From contig BSBM01000372.1 of the NCBI GenBank assembly GCA_027924585.1, positions 13,071,501-13,135,500 on the forward strand: a stretch of DNA of 64,000 nucleotides, read 5' to 3'. This stretch comes from Larix kaempferi. Taxonomy: Eukaryota > Streptophyta > Pinopsida > Pinales > Pinaceae. Every line of letters starts with the position of its first letter. Within the stretch, counting starts at the first letter, position 1. Shown here one piece after another: positions 47,249 through 58,624 of the stretch. A program made the translations under genes and the position numbers. Below the pieces are notes generated by a model, which saw nothing but the letters and a program-made list of their open reading frames with translations, ran no database searches and was not told the origin of the DNA.

Positions 47249-50200
47249 TCAATTCACTTCATGATCATCTTCTCCATCCAAGTCTGCATCTGTATCATCT
47301 GATCCAGATTCAACATTATAAGGATTAGAGGCAGCTATATCATCATCGTCGTCGCTGTAATTAGTTTCAATAAATTGATCATGATCGTCAATATCATCTT
47401 CATCATGATCATTGTCTCTAACATCATCTTCTTCAACTAACTCTTCAACATCTTCCTGTGTAACATTATGATCCTCGACATCCAACTCATGTTGATCCTC
47501 TACATGATCACCTTCTTCTTCAACACCCTCTTCAACTTCCTCTACAATATTATACTTTACCGGCCTTCTTCTTGGATCATGTCTAATAACAAACGACCAA
47601 CCCTGTCTACCAGGAACTTTTGAGTAAAATACCTGTTCACATTGACTTGGAAGAACATAGGGCTCTGACGTTCGTGACTCAAGCGACCTTGTATTGACCA
47701 TGGTAAATCCATTAGCATGTTCAATAACAGTTCTATCGGGATCAAATCGATTCAATCGTAGCCTGTACCATTTCACAACAAAAATAATTATTTTGAATGA
47801 TTTAAAGTCACAGTCAATGATATCTTCCAAATATCCATAATATCGATTTTCTGATAATTCTGGACGTCTGTCGCTTCTAGATGAAACATTAGTGACCTCA
47901 AAGACTGCACTTATCCCAGAATCACATGTTTTCCTTGTGTCATCCAACTTTTTAATGCGATATTTACGATCGTTGCACCACATAGCCTTGTGGTGTTTTA
48001 CCTGCAATTGATAATGAACTAGTAAGTATTTTATGTTCTTAAAGTATGCAAATAAAATGAAATTAATCAAGATGAACATGAATATCGACGTAATTGAAAA
48101 TATTATGGCTTATATATTTATAATATCATGCTTACCTGTTTATCTTTTAAACCATATGCTAAATTGATTTCCCTTTCTGTTAGATTGACATCTCCATTGC
48201 GATGTGCTTCTTTAACCAATGAAGCCACACCTTCCCATGATAGTCCTCGACCAGATTGATTACATCGTTCAATCCATACCTTCATCCAATCAAGATTGTT
48301 TGCGACGTACAAATGTAGTGCATCCCACTCGCGACCAATTGCATGAAAATAAAATTACATAAATCAACTCAAAAATTTATAATTACTTAACGCAGTGTAA
48401 CATTATAAATATTAATGATGCATATCAATAATGAATATTAAAAATGAAATAATTATGTACGATACTATTAAAATGTATTAACATTATTAATCTATAACAC
48501 CATTTAATAATTACCTTTGACCTTCCTCGGTTTACCTTTCCCCATCAGGTACTCTCCTTCTAATTTCTTAGTGGACTTTGGATCACCAATGCATCGATAT
48601 AATTCGGTCTTAATAGACCCCAACCCTGGAAGATATTCAACAATATACACCATGGCCTGAAATACCATATATCCCTCCACCATAGAACCCTCTGGACGTG
48701 CTCTTTGTCTAACTAAAGCCTTCATAAATTTCAAGTGCCTCTCAACCATCCACATGGACCTTGCATGTATAGGTCCACACAATTCAATCTCCTCAACTTG
48801 GTGTATGAGGTAGTGTTTTTGTGCATTGAAAAATGCCGAAGGTAGAAATCTCTGCATTTGACACATTAAACAAGGAATTTCTCTCTTCCAATACTTTATA
48901 TCTTCTTTGTGGATTTCTTTCGATGACAACCATCTACATGTAAAGCAAGAAAATAATGATATCATTTAACGACGAAAATTTAAGATTGTAGTACAAATCT
49001 ACATGATTGACTAAAACAAATGTCAATTCATATAAGTTATACAACGAATTAAACAAATTACATGATGATGCGTGAAAAATATTGTTTCTAATTACCTCAT
49101 GTATTTTCCAAGATCATATATGACCTGTTTGACATTATTATCAAAGTTGTCTGGGAGAGATACAGGTAGAACATACTGTAACAATGAACACGTCTCATCA
49201 ATATATTTTTCAAAATTAAGAAAAGAATTAAACAAAAAACATGCAGTATTGTAATATACCAATATATATACCAAAAATATAATTACCTTAATGAAGATAT
49301 GCCAATCATGCATTTTTACCCCATCAAAATCACCTTTCCTGAATCCTTGTTAATATATTCTTTATGTTCGAACAAAATCCTGTGGGAAATTTCATTTTTT
49401 GTATCACTTCTTTTACTGCATTGCTTTGTTGCTCAGTCAATAACCATGGAAGTGACCTTATATTAATTTGGTCTCCATCGTTGTTTAAATGTTCAATGAT
49501 ATCTTTCATTGCATCATTGGATTCATGAATGTCACTGCAAATTTTGACAATTTTTTCTTTGTCACTCCTTCCGTCTAATATTCGCCATAGTGTTTTAGTT
49601 ACATTCTTTCCGATATGCATTGTATCAAACAAATGAACAACTAATAAGTGCTCATAGTAAGGCAGCCTACTAAATTGTTTCGGATAACTTTTCATTCCTC
49701 GTGGAAGCCCATTTACACCTTCATGATGTTCATGCAGACCATTAGTAATCAATATATAAGTTAAAGAGATTAAAATGTAGTATATTACAGTAAAAAAAAT
49801 TAATACAATCCAAAATAAAACATTAAAAACATATAAGAGATGATCAATACGAATATATAAGATAGACAAATTGAATCATACCTTGACGATTTCTATTATA
49901 TTGCAACTTCCATATGTGAGGTGTCATTCTCTGTGGTTTTAATGCGGTCTCCTCTTTCCCATTAAAAAGATGTTTTTCGGTAGTTCGATACCTATGATTC
50001 TTAGAGAGGAAGTGCCTATACTCATCAAACACTACCTTTGACAAACTCTTTGAATGACGAGATTTCATCTTGGGACCACAAACTGGACATGCAAATTTTT
50101 CCTTTGTTTGAAGACCACAAAAATGTGTTAGCCCTGGAGCATCGTGAATTGTCCAGGCAAGCATTGCATGGAATTGAAATTCCCTTTGCCCTACTGGTCT

Positions 50201-53200
50201 AGAGACATCATACATAGTGACACCATTCCATAACTTAAGTAGTTCATCAACAAGAGGCTCGATATATACATTCATACCTTTAACTTGGAACTTACCTAAA
50301 AGAAAACAACAAATACAATACATATAAGTAAATGAAAAATATATATGACATGAATATGCAACAATATTGATCTTCATGACAAATTAAATACTAATGCATT
50401 AAAAAAACACTGTTCTAAAGTACAAATTATACCTGGAACAATCATTGCCAACATTATATGCTCCCTCTTTATTGACATCCATGGAGGAATGTTATTGTTG
50501 ATAACAAAAACAGGCCAGACCGAGTTAGTAGATCTCATCTCTGCAAATGGATTGACACCATCCGCTGCCAAAGAAAGTCTAGCATTACGAGGTTCTTCTT
50601 TAAAGTGTGGCCATTTTTCCTCCATGTCTGTAAATGCAGAACCATCTGCAGGCATTCGAAGAATATCATCTCCACTTCTATTCCGTGCATGGTAATCCAT
50701 AAATTGTGCTATGTTTTTGCACCTAAACAGTCGTTGCAAGCGTGGAATAATGGGAATATAACGAAGAACCTTACGAGACACCTTTTTGGTTAGTTGATCT
50801 GTTCGGTATCTACTGCTATGACATATAGGGCATTCTGTTGCAAGCTCATACTGATTATAATATAAAATATGATCATTAGGACATGCATCAATTGCTTGAT
50901 ACTCCATTCCAACATATTTCATGATGGAAGTTAAATCTCGATATGTGCGAGGTAATTTATTTGATGCCGGTAACAAATATTCACCTATCAAGCTGTTACA
51001 ACAAATTTAAAAAAATGGTTAATATAAATATTTGAAGAGCATAATATTAACGACAACAAATACATCCTTATTTTTTGGAGTATATTATAAGATCAAAGTG
51101 GTTTTGATTGAAAGGTGTGACATAGTTTTGGATTATATGCACTAAAGTTGAGATCCGACGGATCACATATAATCACATGCGTACCTTAACACCAGCGTGA
51201 TGGATGTGTTTGAAAAACCATTCATAACCTTCAAGTTCATTATCAGTAACACAACAGAGAGAACACTTATGCGGGAGCCTTCAAAAAGCGGTTCCGTCGC
51301 CTTCTCAAGTGTAGGTAAATCATTAATATCTTCAAAGTCATCAATTGGCGATGCATGATGTTGATCATCGTCCATTCTAACATTAAATGCATCATTGATT
51401 AATGTATTTGCACCATCATCCTCAATTATGTTATCGTCATGATCATCGGTTAATTCCATATGATCATCATTAACTTGATCATGATCAGTATTCGAAGGAC
51501 CTGCATATTGTTCTTCCTGCGATAGTTGTTCCGCAATTACCACATTCTCCATGTTCGGAACAGCCCTAGGAGGACCTTGCTTTATAATTACAATTAAAAC
51601 ATCAAACAAAGAACGTTAGTCATGTCGATTAATAAGTAACAAAAATAAAAATGATACAATATACAATTACAAAAACTCTCAATATAAAGACCGTGTTAAG
51701 TCATGAACTTGTTTCCTTCGATTTTATATTTTGATTGTGATTTTGATTTTAATTTTGCTCGTTTGCTAAATTTTTCTCATTTTGCTTCCTTTAGGAAATT
51801 TTTGATTTTCAAATGAAATTTTTAATTTTTTGCTTGCTTTTAGATTTCTTATTATTTTCTTTTAGGATTTGAAGGGATAAATAGGATTTATATTAAGTAA
51901 GGATGTCACAAACATACTCAAAGAGTGTGGTTTATCATTTAAACTAGAAAAATAGTTGAAATTGGGCCAAAATTTGAATGCAGATTATTCTTGTAGCGCA
52001 ATCATGAAAAGTTAATACAGTGGCGCTACAAGAATATCGCGCCAGCCGAAATCATTATTTTTTAATCTAAATTTTCGCATGGTTTCATTGCTAAGTGACT
52101 AATCACATGAATGAAGGTTGTTGATACGTGTTGCTCCAGTATTAATTATGAAAACAGGTGATGCTGGATCGTGGAAGAGATCGTGGAGATTATTAGCTGG
52201 AACAGTGCATATCATGACAGGAGGAGGTGTTAGACGAATTTGACGTGAAAGGAGTTATTTCACAGATACATCACGAAGCTGGAAAATAGGTGGAGAGAGG
52301 ACAGGTGCCTGAAAGCCAAAAGTTGAAGTTACAGAGAAATTAGGGCTTGCTCGTTCTGCCAGCTGGTAGCGAATTAAAGACCTGAAGACACTTGCACAGA
52401 GGAATTGAACAACCAGGTACCTAAAAAATTGATTTAAACATCCACAACAAAGCGAGAATAGGGTATTCCGCATTAAACCGATAGCGGCTGCTAAATTGGG
52501 GTTTTTTCTCAGAAAAGCTTGTTTTCTTAAAATTCATTAGGGAAAACATGAATATAGGTTCTAAACAAAGCTCCTGTAAAAAATAGATCAGTTTAAGAGT
52601 TCTTTGAGACGCTGTGACAAGTGGAAATTTGAAATTTAGCGATACATTAAGCCACTACTTCTTCAAAATCTGAAAGCAGCCTGTTAGCTCATCAATAGAA
52701 CTCCAAAAGTACATAGGTTTCAGTTGTTGAAAGCAGATAGGTAAAAGTGGCAAAACAAATAGAATCGAACCCACTGAGCTAAATTGGATTGACAAATTTC
52801 CAGATTGTGCAAAGCTTTTTCAAAATGTTGGTTGGTTGGATTTCTTCAGGAAAATCAATGGCTATAACACTGAGGTTTCTTATAAATTTGTCCAAAGCTA
52901 TAAGGAGGACATGATAGTATTTGATACTCTAAAGTTTAAACTGACTGTGGATTTAGTTGTTGAATCTACAGGAGTCAAGAATGAAGGTGAAATGTGGTTC
53001 AAAAAATTGCCTTTCACTTTTGATGATCAAAGGTACCTTTTACCTGGTATTACTCCAGACTGGCGCAAAGGGGTGTTAATCCAGGAGGTCAGGGATGAAT
53101 GGGTGCAGCCCATTAAAATTCTACAAAGCTATATCACTTGTGAAGGCAGATATGCTTATGTTTTCAAATACCATTTTAGATTTTTACAGCATCTGATTGG

Positions 53201-56200
53201 TGAATCCAAAATGAACCTTCCTTTCTTCTTATTCAAAAGTATGCAAAAGATGTCAAGCAGGATTAAGGGGCATCATGATCATACTACACAATCCATCTTC
53301 CATCATGGTCTGATTAAGATTATTATCAGTATAGTTCTACAACGAGAAGGGAAGACATGGGAGCATTTCTTGTTTTGGTCTGGTTTTCAGACCAAGCAAA
53401 AAGAGTGGCAAGCTAAAAAGCGTGTAGACAAAGGTCAATCTCTAATCAGAAAACTAGGTCAGGAGAGCAAGTTTGAAGACAAAAAAGAGATTAAATTTGA
53501 AGAAGAACCAGAACCTTTGAAGGGTAACAATGAACCTCAAAGGGTTGTAGCTGACAGTAAAGGTAAATATTCATTGTTTCCACAACAAGAAGATCAGCCT
53601 GAGAAACACATGGCGCCAGCAGAAACTCTCAGTGAAGAGAAAATTGTTGTCACAGAAAAGGGTGCTCTAGAAAAAGAGGACATTCAGGTTCAACGAAGAA
53701 GCCCCATCATTGTCCTATCTGAGGATGAGGGATATTTACTAGAAGAGGATGAATTCACTCTCAAAACTGAAGCTGGGATGGAATACACAGAAAAGTACAG
53801 TCAAGAAGATAAAACAAAGAAGCCAAAGAAAAAGAAAACCAAAATCGAAGGTATAGAGCTAGCCACAATTAAGCATCAAGGAAAAACTTTGAAGATGGTA
53901 AAAGAACTTGTTTCAGAATGGAGATCAAAAATCAGATCTAAAAACAAGTTAAGGCTGAATATGAAAAAGTTGCTAAACCCTAGAATGAAGACAGAAGAGA
54001 TAAATGTACTTGATGATGAATCTTCAGATGAAGAACTCAAGATCAAGAAGGAAGCAGTTATAAATAGTCCAGTTTCTGAGCATACAAAAGAAAAAAGGTC
54101 ATTGAAGTCAGCAGAAGATTGCAGTCTCACTCAAACAAAATTATCTGCTGTGTTTTTGGAATTAAAAGATGAAATAATAAAGGAACAACAAAAGAAGCAA
54201 ATTGAGGTTTCTTATTCTGAAAATCAGAACTTGATAGATGAAACTACACCCATTGAAACAACAAATCAGGAAAACCCTATTTTTCATGGTGTATCTTCAG
54301 AGCTGTTACAGGAAGATGAGGATATTTTCAGAAGACTGAATGTCCCCTGGATGCCCAGTGAGATGCAAAATACCATAACAGGGAAGGTTTTTGACTCAGA
54401 CATGGAGAACCTGCAAAGAACCATCAAACAATATAGGCATCAAATGGAATGCATGCAAGAGACTAATGATGCCCTAGTCTTAGCAAATAGAAGGCTAAGA
54501 GAAGACTTACAGGAAGTGAATGAAAATTATCAAGAGCTAATAACAGTGTCTAAAGAAGCCTTGAAGAGAAAGAGAAGCACAGATTTGCATTATGCAGAAT
54601 TGAAGCAGAATGTCAAAGACTTGCAGCAGAAGAATGAAAAGCTTACAAGGAAGTTAGCAGAGACAGAAGCTGAGTAGAAGAGAGATAGAAAAAAGGCTCA
54701 AATATCGGATGGAATAGCCTTACTAGTCGAAGCTGCCAAAGACCTTTGAGTTGGCAGTTAGTCAGTTACTTATGGAGCTTTTAATAGATGCTTTAATTAG
54801 TTAGTTTTTTAGTTATGTTCTAGAGGAAAGACTTTATTTCACTTTAACCCATCGAGGATTTGGTTGAAAGCAGTTAGGGTTTAGACCCTAACGAATTTTG
54901 TAAAAAATAGTATTTAGAGTGAGAAGAAAGACAGAAACAGAGTTCGATTTTTGGCTGGCTTAAGGAGGTCTATGACTTGTTTATGAGCTAAGTACTGTAA
55001 CTCTCATGTGTATTTGCTGAACAAAATTATGAAATATATATGATCCTTTTTACCCTTCAGTCTGTGTTTTGGCTTCATTTTTAACTTGTTTAGTTACATA
55101 ATTGATAAATTCATTGCTGGTTTATGGTTTGTATGCTGGTAGTGCTTGTCTTTTATGAATGAACTTCAAAATCATATTCTGTTGGATACTGGTAATTATA
55201 TTATGCATCTTTGTTCTCTTTTGCTTGTGATTCAGTTCCTGTTTGGCTCATGAATGTATTCCCTTCAGTCATCAAACTTTATAACCAGAAAACCTATCAA
55301 AAAACCCTAAAACCTAAGTTGTCAGGGTACCCATACCGGGGGGTTGGGCATCCGTACCAGTACTGGGTACCCGTACTGCCGTACCGGGTACTGGGACTGG
55401 TACCTTTGGGAGTACCGCATAAGTACCGGGTACTTCACCCAAGTACCGGGTACTTGGTCACGGATTTTAGGGTACTTCCGGGCATGAAATTGAAACGCAT
55501 ACTGGAAATTTCACGGTTATTAGTATTACTTATTACTTATTAACTTATTTTATTGCTAATTACTAATTACTAATACACTATACAGTAATGTAATACTGTA
55601 AATTTAAAACTTTAGATTATACAACTTAAAAGTTATACACCCATTAGCATGCTTGCCAAACTAAAGATTCAGGTTGCTCATGTCAAAGGCTGGCCCAATA
55701 TACATGGTGTTAATGAATGGACATGACTCAGAAAAACAACTACTACAACAGCTCTGTCTCATAATTTTTGCTGTTTGCATGGCTGTAATTAGAGAACATG
55801 CATGAGAACTGCCTATTAGAGTGCTTTTACCTCATTCATTTAGCTGTCTTTCAGTATAATAACTAATATGTTTACAAGTATCATCACATCACACTTTTTC
55901 CAAGGTTATGCTATGTCTAATCAGCACACCAGGCTTAGTATTGTTTCCAAAATAGCCATATTTGACAAACTGCCATATCACTGTCATATATTCAGTCCTG
56001 CTGTAATCTAATCACTTTAACAATTTCCCCCGAGAATAAAGTTCCAAGGTCAACACAACTTGTCAGTTATGAAATCCACTCATGGAGTAACATTGACAAT
56101 TTCAGGAATCCTACCCCACATGAAAAGGAGATCGAGTTCTAGGTTGGAATGGCCAATTTCACTTAAGGTTTCAGAATAGCAAGTTTTTTATGACTTTAGC

Positions 56201-57348
56201 TTGGTCAAATCAGCATGCTTTCCAACCACAGTTAACCAACCAAGCAAGATAAACTGCAGCTTTTATTCAAGGCCTGTTTGTAGCTTTGGTAGGATTAGCA
56301 TAAATGCTAATTATAATAAGACAATCAACTTGCTTTCCAGTTTGTCAAACCTAGCAACAGAAAATAGGATTAACTTGGCTTTTTGACAAAATGGTAAAAC
56401 GAATTAGGGTCCTTAAAAATCCAATTATCAAGGATGCCACATTGCCAACTACAAATCAAGGCGAGTTTAATGTTTACGAAAATCAACCTAAGGTTTTAGC
56501 ATGATGACCTTTTGCAACCTCATACTAATAGTTAAAACACATCTGCATGAGACATTTCAAAAGGACAAGTAGGCTTTTACAGCTTTCATAAAATGGAGCA
56601 CACTAACAAAAAGGAAAAAAGCATTTGAATGGAATCAAACATGGATGGGTATAAATCAAAAGGTAAACAACAACTAGTGGCCGAGTTCCTTGATATGGAT
56701 ACAGACAGATTATCATAAAAGAAAATGTTCCTGCAATAATTTTAAAGTTTTTCAATTTTAAATTTTTTCGTATTAATAATTATTAATTTTAATTTAGCTT
56801 AATTTTCAGTTTTATTAATTATATTTATATTTAATTATAAATATATTAATATAATTATTAATTATAAATTTATAAAATTATATCTATATATATATATGTC
56901 TACAGTACCCGGACGTACCCAAGTACCCTATTTCAAAAAGTGGCGTACCCGTACCCATACCCGTCCTAGTACCCAAGTACCCTGGCAACTTAGCCTAAAA
57001 CCTACTTTTACTTTATTGTATTTTTGAGATTGTGTTGGCTTGTTTCTTTGTGGCCTGGAAACAATTTCTGGCACAAACAGACCGCATGATATATAATGAA
57101 TTATGACTTACCAATGGATGATATTCATGCCCCCCCTCAACATGTCCATGTTCCCTACAATGTTTTTTAGCTGTTGAGATCAGTAACCTTCTCTTATTAA
57201 AGCCCCTACATCGATTGCAAGGACAATAACATTTTCCATCACCCCTTCTTTCCACTCCATCCCACAACCTAGCAAGCAATTCTCGATTTTCTTCTAGATG
57301 ATCTTGATGACCTGTAACATTATTGTTACATGGCATTTTATTACTCAA
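47249..57348 (-). CDS. CACTA TNP2-like transposase gene (nine exons, frameshifted)
   Basis: Exons on the minus strand: 57348-57112, 51575-51185, 50992-50432, 50295-49882, ~49745-49287, 49175-49096, 48933-48515, ~48340-48136 and 48001-47249; most borders are GT-AG. Exon 1 holds the transposase-associated zinc region (CYCPCNRCRGF...H..EHGH). Exons 2-5 hold Transposase_21/TNP2: LLIMNLKVMNGFSNTSIT, CPICHSSRY, RYIPIIPRLQRLF, ADGVNPFAE, WPVFVINNNIPPWM, FQFHAMLAWTIHD and LVVHLFDTMHIGKNV. Exon 7 is DUF4218 (MQRFLPSAFFNAQKHYLIH) and exon 9 is DUF4216 (GRQGWSFVIRHDPR) with an acidic tail. This protein cuts and joins CACTA ends. A one-base frameshift lies in exon 5 near 49345, before FDGVKMHDWH. Intron 1 is about 5.5 kb because it holds other insertions. 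Confidence 0.88.
51576..52727. other. transposase intron 1, left part / leader of ORF B
   Basis: Non-coding. T-rich near 51720-51860; 51990-52500 carries 'gtggcgctacaagaatatcgcgcc' and 'gatagcggctgct', reminiscent of the leader upstream of ORF A. No LTR termini or target duplication were found. Confidence 0.4.
52731..54677 (+). CDS. ORF B, intact 648-codon ORF of unrecognised family
   Basis: The frame is open from after TGA at 52728 to TAG at 54675. The first ATG is 52911, but clear protein-like sequence precedes it (IEPTELNWIDKFPDCAKLFQ), and 'gaaagcag' at 52736 could be a splice acceptor, so a 5' exon may be missing. Residues 1-225 are globular and aromatic-rich: WLDFFRKINGYNTEVSY, GEMWFKKLPFTFDDQRY, ILQSYITCEGRYAYVFKYHF, KTWEHFLFWSGF. 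Residues 225-470 are charged and disordered, with Lys-rich patches. Residues 520-648 are a predicted coiled coil. It lies antisense within intron 1 of the CACTA transposase gene. The layout matches ORF A (35574-38954). Candidates are a plant-mobile-domain-like or gag-like protein; neither is established. Confidence 0.6.
   Translation, partial: KQIGKSGKTNRIEPTELNWIDKFPDCAKLFQNVGWLDFFRKINGYNTEVSYKFVQSYKEDMIVFDTLKFKLTVDLVVESTGVKNEGEMWFKKLPFTFDDQRYLLPGITPDWRKGVLIQEVRDEWVQPIKILQSYITCEGRYAYVFKYHFRFLQHLIGESKMNLPFFLFKSMQKMSSRIKGHHDHTTQSIFHHGLIKIIISIVLQREGKTWEHFLFWSGFQTKQKEWQAKKRVDKGQSLIRKLGQESKFEDKKEIKFEEEPEPLKGNNEPQRVVADSKGKYSLFPQQEDQPEKHMAPAETLSEEKIVVTEKGALEKEDIQVQRRSPIIVLSEDEGYLLEEDEFTLKTEAGMEYTEKYSQEDKTKKPKKKKTKIEGIELATIKHQGKTLKMVKELVSEWRSKIRSKNKLRLNMKKLLNPRMKTEEINVLDDESSDEELKIKKEAVINSPVSEHTKEKRSLKSAEDCSLTQTKLSAVFLELKDEIIKEQQKKQIEVSYSENQNLIDETTPIETTNQENPIFHGVSSELLQEDEDIFRRLNVPWMPSEMQNTITGKVFDSDMENLQRTIKQYRHQMECMQETNDALVLANRRLREDLQEVNENYQELITVSKEALKRKRSTDLHYAELKQNVKDLQQKNEKLTRKLAETEAE
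54678..55305 (+). other. 3' flank of ORF B
   Basis: Resembles a transcript 3' end: AT-rich, no frames, with a polypyrimidine run and AG at about 55045-55060. No terminal repeat is seen. It ends at the target site of the hAT-like element. Confidence 0.4.
55306..57001. mobile_element. hAT-like non-autonomous DNA element, 1680 bp
   Basis: The body is 55314-56993. Terminal inverted repeats are CTAAGTTG(T/C)CAGGGTAC, 17 bp with one mismatch. A perfect 8-bp target duplication CCTAAAAC lies at 55306-55313 and 56994-57001, a length typical of hAT. Next to each end, GGTACCCGTACC-like words recur (55325-55460 and 56890-56985). No transposase motif is present in the AT-rich centre, so it would depend on another element. 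Confidence 0.85.
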
Positions 57349-57360
57349 ACCCTAAGAACA

Positions 57361-57795
57361 AAGTACGAGCAAACCCAAGTATATGATGAGTCTTCTTTTC
57401 CACAAGGGTTAGAACCAAATCCACAATATATGAGTCAACCCTAACTCAAGACAAGACCAAGTATATAATGAGTCTTCTTTTCCACAATGGTTAAAACCAA
57501 ATCCACATGAGTAAACCCTAACTCAAGACAAGACGAAGTATATGATGAGTCCTCTTTTCCACAATGGTTAAAACCAAATCCACATGAGTAAACCCTAAGT
57601 ACTCAAGACAAGACCAAGTATATGATGAATCTTCTTTTCCACAAGAGTCAAAGCCAAATCCACAAGAGCAAACCCTAAGTGAGGGTAAACCCTAACTCAA
57701 AACAAAACCAAGTATATGATGAATCTTCTTTTCCACAAGAGTCAAAGCCAAATCCACAAGAGAAAACCCTAACTAGTGAGGGTAAACCCTAACAC
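57361..57795. repeat. tandem repeat, ~90-bp units
   Basis: The phrase 'aagtatatgatgagtcttc' followed by 'ttttccacaa' and 'aaaccaaatccaca' recurs about five times with 'aaaccctaact' between copies. It lies just upstream of the first TNP2 exon, in the promoter-proximal part of the CACTA element. Confidence 0.8.
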
Positions 57796-57829
57796 AAGAG
57801 GACAAACTTTCTCCAAGAAAGATTTACCA

Positions 57830-58195
57830 ATGATAAACCAATTAGAAATTAACCAAGAGATACTTCAAGAGACAAGTCACCAAAGAGCAAGACCAAAATC
57901 CGAGACCAAGTGGGAAGATCCCCACAAAGGCACAAGGCCAAAAACCAAACCCTAAACCAAGAAATTAACCAAGAGATACTTCAAGAGAGAAGTCACAAAA
58001 AGAGCAAGACCAAATTCCAAGACCAAGTGGGAAGATCCCCACAAAGGCACAAGGCCAAAAACCAAACCCTAAACCAAGAAATTAACCAAGAGATACTTCA
58101 AGAGAGAAGTTACCAAAGAGCAAGACCAAATTCCAAGACCAAGTGGGAAGATCCCCACAAAAGCACAAGGCCAAAAACCAAACCCTAATACTCCT
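57830..58195. repeat. tandem repeat, ~112-bp units (three copies)
   Basis: Units run 'aattaaccaagagatacttc' ... 'gaccaagtgggaagatcccc' ... 'ccaaaaaccaaaccctaa'. Copies 2 and 3 are nearly identical. The plus-strand ORF across it (57910-58188) is the repeat read in frame and not a gene. Confidence 0.85.
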
Positions 58196-58304
58196 TAGGA
58201 ATTTCGCATTTCTTGTCCAAGAGATTTGTGCAAGAGTGAGTGTGTGAGATTATGAACCTAGGCCTACATCTCTATTTATATGAGTGTTTGCAAATAATGG
58301 CCAC

Positions 58305-58593
58305 AAGCGTCGAATATGCGACGGCGCGTTTAGGACGCGTGGATTTAAACGGCGTCTCTTTTAGTACACGTCGGCTATGCGACGTCTATACATATTTCAT
58401 ATATCTGACCTATTAAACGTGCTCTCTTAACCGTCGCTTAACCGACGTGTACTAAAAGAGACGTCGCTTAACCGACGTTTACTAAATGCGCCGTCGCATA
58501 TCCGACGCTTGTTGCCACATTTAAAAAAAAAAATTGTACACTTGTGTTTTTTGGTAAGTTTATAAAGATAAATCCACGCGCCGTCGGATTTTT
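58305..58593. repeat. CACTA right subterminal repeats
   Basis: Contains GTCGCTTAACCGAC twice (about 58433-58480), GTCGCATATCCGAC (about 58492) and GTCGGCTATGCGAC (about 58368). There is also an inverted pair 'ctcttttagtacacgtcgg' / 'ccgacgtgtactaaaagag'. They are variants of the left-end palindrome GTCGGTTAACCGAC, with one central substitution on this side. Confidence 0.85.
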
Positions 58594-58624
58594 CCGTCGG
58601 ATTTTGGTTCAAAATGTAGTAGTG
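58594..58624 (-). repeat. CACTA right terminal inverted repeat
   Basis: Reverse complement begins CACTACTACATTTTG. It pairs with 31957-31987 and is followed by the TAT target duplication. Confidence 0.93.

Noticed and set aside
57910-58188. 92-codon repetitive plus-strand ORF
   Set aside because: Direct translation of the 112-bp tandem repeat.
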